A DNA stretch of 7,625 bases from Bacilli bacterium (lineage in GTDB: Bacteria; Bacillota_I; Bacilli_A; RF39; UBA660). Below the pieces are notes generated by a model. The model was not told the DNA's origin. It did not search any database and saw nothing but the letters and a program-made list of their open reading frames with translations. Positions 5,188 through 7,625 of the stretch are shown here, one piece after another; position 1 is the stretch's first letter, and the number at the start of each line of letters is the position of its first letter. The position numbers and the translations under genes are program-made. The stretch spans positions 1 to 7,625 of the forward strand of contig CAADST010000105.1 of NCBI GenBank assembly GCA_900751815.1, in the 5' to 3' direction.

Positions 5188-5604
5188 TTAATAAATTAGG
5201 TTATTTTTTATAGCATATGGTAAAAAATGGTCTTTAATTGATGCGGATATGTTTAAATCATCCCCTAATTTATACCAATGGTAATGTAAAATCTCTGCAT
5301 TAGTAGTAAGTTCCACATCAATTTTTTTGTGACTTATAAATATAGTCATCTCTATCATTTTATTCGGATCACTCGCAGCATGTTCCGAAAAAGTAAAAAG
5401 TTGTTCCAAGTCACTTTCCGATATTGTAAAATTATTATGAATCTCTTCGCTTACTTCTCTTATTGCAGCTTCAATTAAAGTTTCTCCAACTTCTACTCCT
5501 CCACCAACTAAAGTCCAAGAATTTGTTTTACTACTTTTATGGGACTGAACAATTAATAACTTACCATCTTCTATAAAAGCTACCCCTACTACTTTTTGCA
5601 TCAT
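5188..5604 (-). CDS. Nudix hydrolase
   Basis: 138-aa single-domain protein that probably hydrolyses a nucleoside-diphosphate-linked substrate with Mg2+. The Nudix box lies at residues 35-57: G35, E41, R49-E50 and E53-E54 are all present (GGGVEVGE ... REVSEEI), so the metal site is intact. The late Gly of the box is replaced by His56. The N-terminal strand VVGVAFIEDGKLLIVQSHKSS and WTLVGGG are typical. The start is the first of two adjacent ATGs; it overlaps the upstream racemase-like stop as ATGA, with GAGGG about ten bases upstream inside that gene, pointing to translational coupling. The substrate cannot be read from sequence; MutT/8-oxo-dGTP is only one option. Confidence 0.9.
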   Translation of the reverse strand: MMQKVVGVAFIEDGKLLIVQSHKSSKTNSWTLVGGGVEVGETLIEAAIREVSEEIHNNFTISESDLEQLFTFSEHAASDPNKMIEMTIFISHKKIDVELTTNAEILHYHWYKLGDDLNISASIKDHFLPYAIKNNLIY

Positions 5605-6743
5605 AAATAACTATCCCTCTTTTCATAATCATCATTTATATATATTTTACTTAAATTTCTATTTAAAACACTCATTAAATAATATCTATTAGTTTTTAAA
5701 ATAGTTAAAAAGTCATATATTTCTCGCTCTTCATTAACAATATATACTTTATCATGAATAGATACATCACTAGCACTAACTATTATATGATCAATATCAT
5801 CAGCAATAATATCTCTTTTGTAATTATTAATGCCCACAAACTTAATTGCTTTAGTAATACCATCTTTATGACCAATTGGAATTACTGCAATATCCATATC
5901 TTCTTTAGCAATATAGTTTCTGCCAATTAAATCACCTTTAGAAATGTGACCCGTTTGCATAACCTCACTAGTTATAGAAAATATAAGTTTTAAATCAATA
6001 TTAGGAAATTCTAAATCACCATATTTTTTCTCAATACTTTTAATTTTTAAGTTGGTTAGTAAGCCTTCATTCACATTTTCTTCAATACCAATTAAAGATA
6101 AATCAAATCTTATACCATTTATATAATCTATTTTTTTATGATACATTAATGGTTCATTTAAATGAATAATTAAATTTCTATGTAAGTACTCACTAATAAG
6201 ACTATAAAATTGATTAACTTGATGATAATAAAATTCATCTTCAATACCTATACTAGTTAAATCAGAATACATCCCTTCAAGTATTAAATGTTCATTATTA
6301 TCAATTATATTAATTGCTTCATCTAGTTCACTCTTACTACTAATACCCATTTTATTAGATGAATTATCAATTAAAATATGTAAGACTAAATCATCTTTAA
6401 GTTTTAATTCATTAATCTTTTTTAGATAATCTAGACTAGGTACGGTTAGAGCAATATTATTATTTATAGCATCATAGACATTATCTATATCAACATAATA
6501 ATTAACCAAAATTTTAATATCGGGATTAATTCTTCTAACTAAAATAGCATCTTGTATAGGGCCCACCAAACAATAATTAACTCCAGCACTAGCTAGGGTA
6601 TTAACTATTTTTAATCCCATACCATATGCATTATCTTTAAGATTTGCAAAAATGTATTCATAATCACTATAACTTTTAGCAAGAATACTTGCATTATCAT
6701 ATAACTTTTTTAAATCTATTTCTAATATTGTATTAAACTTCAT
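5601..6743 (-). CDS. Divergent alanine-racemase-fold PLP protein
   Basis: 380 aa, the length of alanine racemases. The N-terminal PLP barrel is recognisable: start IDLKKLYDN (9-17), the lysine motif LKDNAYGMG (35-43, K36, versus VKANAYGHG), and HILIDNSSNKMGI (122-134). The C-terminal beta domain has GDLIGRNYIAKED (270-282) and IPIGHKDG (288-295). The usual GYG/SYG tyrosine block before this stretch, which provides the second catalytic base in Alr, is shortened and reads IGRN. The usual MDQ motif after it is replaced (GINNYKRD). It may therefore be a weak or altered-specificity racemase, or a non-catalytic PLP protein. SD AGAGGT precedes the ATG. It is first in an operon with the Nudix gene (4-base overlap). 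Fold confident; alanine racemase activity doubtful. Confidence 0.8.
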   Translation of the reverse strand: MKFNTILEIDLKKLYDNASILAKSYSDYEYIFANLKDNAYGMGLKIVNTLASAGVNYCLVGPIQDAILVRRINPDIKILVNYYVDIDNVYDAINNNIALTVPSLDYLKKINELKLKDDLVLHILIDNSSNKMGISSKSELDEAINIIDNNEHLILEGMYSDLTSIGIEDEFYYHQVNQFYSLISEYLHRNLIIHLNEPLMYHKKIDYINGIRFDLSLIGIEENVNEGLLTNLKIKSIEKKYGDLEFPNIDLKLIFSITSEVMQTGHISKGDLIGRNYIAKEDMDIAVIPIGHKDGITKAIKFVGINNYKRDIIADDIDHIIVSASDVSIHDKVYIVNEEREIYDFLTILKTNRYYLMSVLNRNLSKIYINDDYEKRDSYL

Positions 6744-6760
6744 AATATACCTCTTTAAAT

Positions 6761-6788
6761 ATTATAGCATCTTTTAAAATTTATTCAA
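6761..6788 (-). promoter_or_regulatory. Promoter of the racemase-like/Nudix operon
   Basis: Minus-strand -35 TTGAAT (6783-6788), 16-bp spacer, and -10 TATAAT (6761-6766) preceded by TGC (extended -10), giving a leader of roughly ten bases before the SD AGAGGT. Confidence 0.65.
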
Positions 6789-6831
6789 ACAAATTAATTG
6801 CTATACATTTCTGATTTACATATAAATCTTA

Positions 6832-6871
6832 TGTCGAATTTTGTGTTGTTTTGTCGATTAATGTCAAATCG
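6832..6871. repeat. Four 10-bp-phased TGT units upstream of the small-peptide promoter
   Basis: TGTCGAATTT, TGTGTTGTTT, TGTCGATTAA and TGTCAAATCG follow one another without gaps, ending one base before the -35 box at 6873. The exact one-helical-turn spacing suits a protein-binding array on one DNA face: an activator site, or a transposon end of the TnsB/Mu-like kind. No matching inverted end is visible in the window. Confidence 0.45.
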
Positions 6872-6872
6872 C

Positions 6873-6900
6873 TTGCAAATAAAAAAATAACCATTATAAT
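6873..6900 (+). promoter_or_regulatory. Promoter of the small hydrophobic peptide transcript
   Basis: -35 TTGCAA (6873-6878), 16-bp spacer, and consensus -10 TATAAT (6895-6900). A start near 6907 gives a leader of about 93 nt before the peptide ATG. Base composition rises in GC right after the start, unlike the flanking AT-rich spacer. Confidence 0.7.
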
Positions 6901-6959
6901 AGATAACTGTTACCCAAAGTTGGAGTGCCTGTTTGGCTGAGTATTCGACTGGCATCAGG

Positions 6960-6999
6960 GGTTTTTGTGCCTTTGAGAGTGGTGGAGAAAGGACAAACC
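6960..6999 (+). promoter_or_regulatory. Leader hairpin sequestering the peptide SD
   Basis: GGTTT (6960-6964) pairs with AAACC (6995-6999), GT (6967-6968) with AC (6993-6994), and CCTTT (6970-6974) with AAAGG (6988-6992). The last pairing buries the SD AAAGGA (6988-6993), which lies six bases before the ATG at 7000. SD masking is a hallmark of type I toxin mRNAs. Confidence 0.6.
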
Positions 7000-7086
7000 A
7001 TGAGTAATAATTTATTTTATCAACTTGTGATAATCTTGTTACTAGACATTTTGCCTCAGAGCATAGAAAAAAGGCACCGAAAATAG
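7000..7086 (+). CDS. Candidate type I toxin: 28-aa hydrophobic peptide with basic tail
   Basis: The ORF starts at ATG after AAAGGA with a six-base gap and ends in TAG. The peptide has a short polar N-terminus (MSNN), a hydrophobic stretch LFYQLVIILLLDILP (5-19), then QSIEKRHRK, a strongly basic tail. This polar/membrane/charged-tail design and size fit Fst/Ldr/TxpA-like type I toxins that damage the inner membrane. Support is contextual: a dedicated promoter, a leader that hides the SD, and a convergent short antisense RNA over the last codons and 3' end. I do not recognise the exact peptide family. An unrelated minus-strand ORF covers the same DNA but has no supporting signals. Confidence 0.55.
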   Translation: MSNNLFYQLVIILLLDILPQSIEKRHRK

Positions 7087-7091
7087 TGCCT
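7067..7091 (-). terminator. Terminator of the antisense RNA
   Basis: On the minus strand AGGCAC pairs with GTGCCT (plus arms 7086-7091 and 7072-7077) around an 8-nt loop, followed by a run of U. In the plus direction there is no U tract, so it acts on the minus strand only. Confidence 0.75.
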
Positions 7092-7130
7092 GTTGCATAA
7101 CAGGTGCTAACCACATTGGGTAGCACTTAC
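7067..7130 (-). ncRNA. Candidate antisense RNA (type I antitoxin), about 64 nt
   Basis: Bounded by a promoter (7137-7165) and an intrinsic terminator (7067-7091). It is fully complementary to the last codons and 3' end of the peptide transcript. It also contains AACAGGCACT, complementary to the leader copy of the direct repeat AGTGCCTGTT (6924-6933; second copy 7085-7094), so it could contact both ends of the target, as RNA II does in par/fst systems. It can form a hairpin CCTGTT-ATGC-AACAGG. Confidence 0.55.
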
Positions 7131-7136
7131 ATATAT

Positions 7137-7165
7137 AATATACCAAATTTTATATTTTATTACAA
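7137..7165 (-). promoter_or_regulatory. Promoter of the antisense RNA
   Basis: Minus-strand -35 TTGTAA (7160-7165), exact 17-bp spacer, and -10 TATATT (7137-7142) with TGG in front. The TGGTATATT block is identical to that of the type III-like locus promoter (3761-3769). Predicted start at the G opposite 7130. Confidence 0.65.
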
Positions 7166-7212
7166 TATAGAATTGAAAATTTTTTATATAAATTGAAAGT
7201 ACTAGAGGAATT

Positions 7213-7625
7213 ATGAAATTAGATGAATATCAATTAGAAGCTGTAAAAACACTTAATAATACTTTACTAATCGCTGGGGCAGGAGCTGGTAAAACATTCA
7301 CTATTGTCAAAAAAATAGAATACTTAATAGATAATAATATCTGTACTGAAGATGAAATATTAGTTATATCATTTACTAATAAAAGTGTTGATGATTTAAA
7401 AAAGAAAATAGATAAAAATATAGATATTTATACTTTTCATAAACTAGCTATGCATATATTAGATGATTATAATGTTACTTATAATTTAGTAAGTGATACT
7501 TATTTAACATATATAGCTAATGAGTTTTTTTATACATTAAATGATGAAGTGATGCAAATAGAAATACTTAAATATTTTAAAGAATATAACTATAATAAAT
7601 TTTTAGAAAGTTATAAATATAAGGA
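7213..7625 (+). CDS. UvrD/Rep-family (superfamily 1A) helicase, N-terminal part only
   Basis: Reads from ATG 7213 to the window end without a stop (137 codons visible). It shows the Q motif LDEYQLEAV (Q7), Walker A AGAGAGKT (21-28, K27), motif Ia SFTNKSVDDLKKKI and motif Ib TFHKLA, in the order of 3'-5' SF1A helicases acting in DNA repair or defence. Some spacing between motifs is short and the region after Ib (NEFFYTLNDEVMQIEIL) is not one I can place, so UvrD, PcrA, helicase IV-like or a defence-associated helicase all remain open. SD-like AGAGGA (7204-7209) lies close, three bases from ATG. The promoter is not obvious; it may share the compact AT-rich spacer with the antisense promoter. 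Confidence 0.85.
   Translation, partial: MKLDEYQLEAVKTLNNTLLIAGAGAGKTFTIVKKIEYLIDNNICTEDEILVISFTNKSVDDLKKKIDKNIDIYTFHKLAMHILDDYNVTYNLVSDTYLTYIANEFFYTLNDEVMQIEILKYFKEYNYNKFLESYKYK

Larger units (their letters stand above)
6909..7124 (+). repeat. Imperfect inverted repeat joining the 5' and 3' ends of the peptide transcript
   Basis: The 5' arm 6909-6933 and 3' arm 7099-7124 can pair over nearly their whole length: TACCCAA (6911-6917) with TTGGGTA (7116-7122), TGG (6921-6923) with CCA (7111-7113), and GTGCCTGTT (6925-6933) with AACAGGTGC (7099-7107). The result would be a folded-back RNA with joined ends, as in inert type I toxin mRNAs. A structured non-coding RNA is the alternative. Confidence 0.6.

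Noticed and set aside
6794..7126. 110-aa ORF on the minus strand
   Set aside because: No SD, Cys/Tyr-rich low-complexity translation with no recognisable domain. It runs across the plus promoter, the SD-masking leader and the antisense RNA terminator, so it is explained by RNA-coding DNA.
6907..7130. tmRNA, SRP RNA, RNase P RNA or 6S RNA
   Set aside because: The ATTCGAC stretch recalls tmRNA, but there is no T arm, no CCA end and no recognisable tag. The SRP helix 8 and RNase P core motifs are absent. A 6S-like closed stem cannot be fully excluded.

Overview
The window looks like a chromosomal segment of a low-GC, Gram-positive-type bacterium (Bacilli/Erysipelotrichia or a related gut 'RF39/Mollicutes-like' lineage). 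The pointers are strongly AT-rich codons and intergenic DNA, Bacillus-type Shine-Dalgarno (SD) sites (AGGAGG), U-run terminators, and an FtsK/SpoIIIE with Firmicutes-like core motifs. UGA is a stop here: the racemase-like gene ends in TGA inside an ATGA overlap, so the Mycoplasma code is not used. The taxon is an inference; no rRNA is present.

Layout. (1) 1-1877 (+) is the 3' part of an FtsK/SpoIIIE DNA translocase; its reading frame is open to the window edge. (2) 1939-3638 holds a membrane-anchored thioredoxin-fold protein without CXXC (+), the tRNA wobble methyltransferase TrmL (+), and a convergent membrane-anchored thioredoxin-like protein with CTVC (-). One bidirectional hairpin separates the convergent pair. 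(3) 3727-4368 is a compact unit: a palindrome overlapping a good promoter, two copies of a 36-nt RNA repeat closed by different but self-complementary stems, an intrinsic terminator, an SD, a 123-aa PemK/MazF-like toxin gene and a final terminator. This is the layout of a type III (RNA-antitoxin) toxin-antitoxin system. (4) 4420-5169 (-) is a tRNA operon, Val-Thr-Tyr-Gln-Lys in transcription order, with its own promoter and terminator. The tRNA-Thr(UGU) is split at the anticodon loop by a 234-nt group I intron without an ORF. (5) 5188-6789 (-) is a two-gene operon of an alanine-racemase-fold protein and a Nudix hydrolase, overlapping by ATGA. (6) 6832-7165 holds four 10-bp-phased TGT units, a promoter, a 5' leader that folds over its own SD, a 28-codon hydrophobic/basic peptide ORF and, convergent to it, a promoter and terminator for an antisense RNA of about 64 nt. 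This resembles a type I toxin-antitoxin locus of the Fst/par kind. (7) 7213-7625 (+) is the start of a UvrD-family helicase cut by the window edge.

The housekeeping genes (ftsK, trmL, tRNAs) are interleaved with accessory items: two candidate toxin-antitoxin loci with RNA antitoxins, a self-splicing intron and possible transposon-end-like repeats. None of the novel claims rests on a database search; all come from reading motifs, base pairing and spacing.
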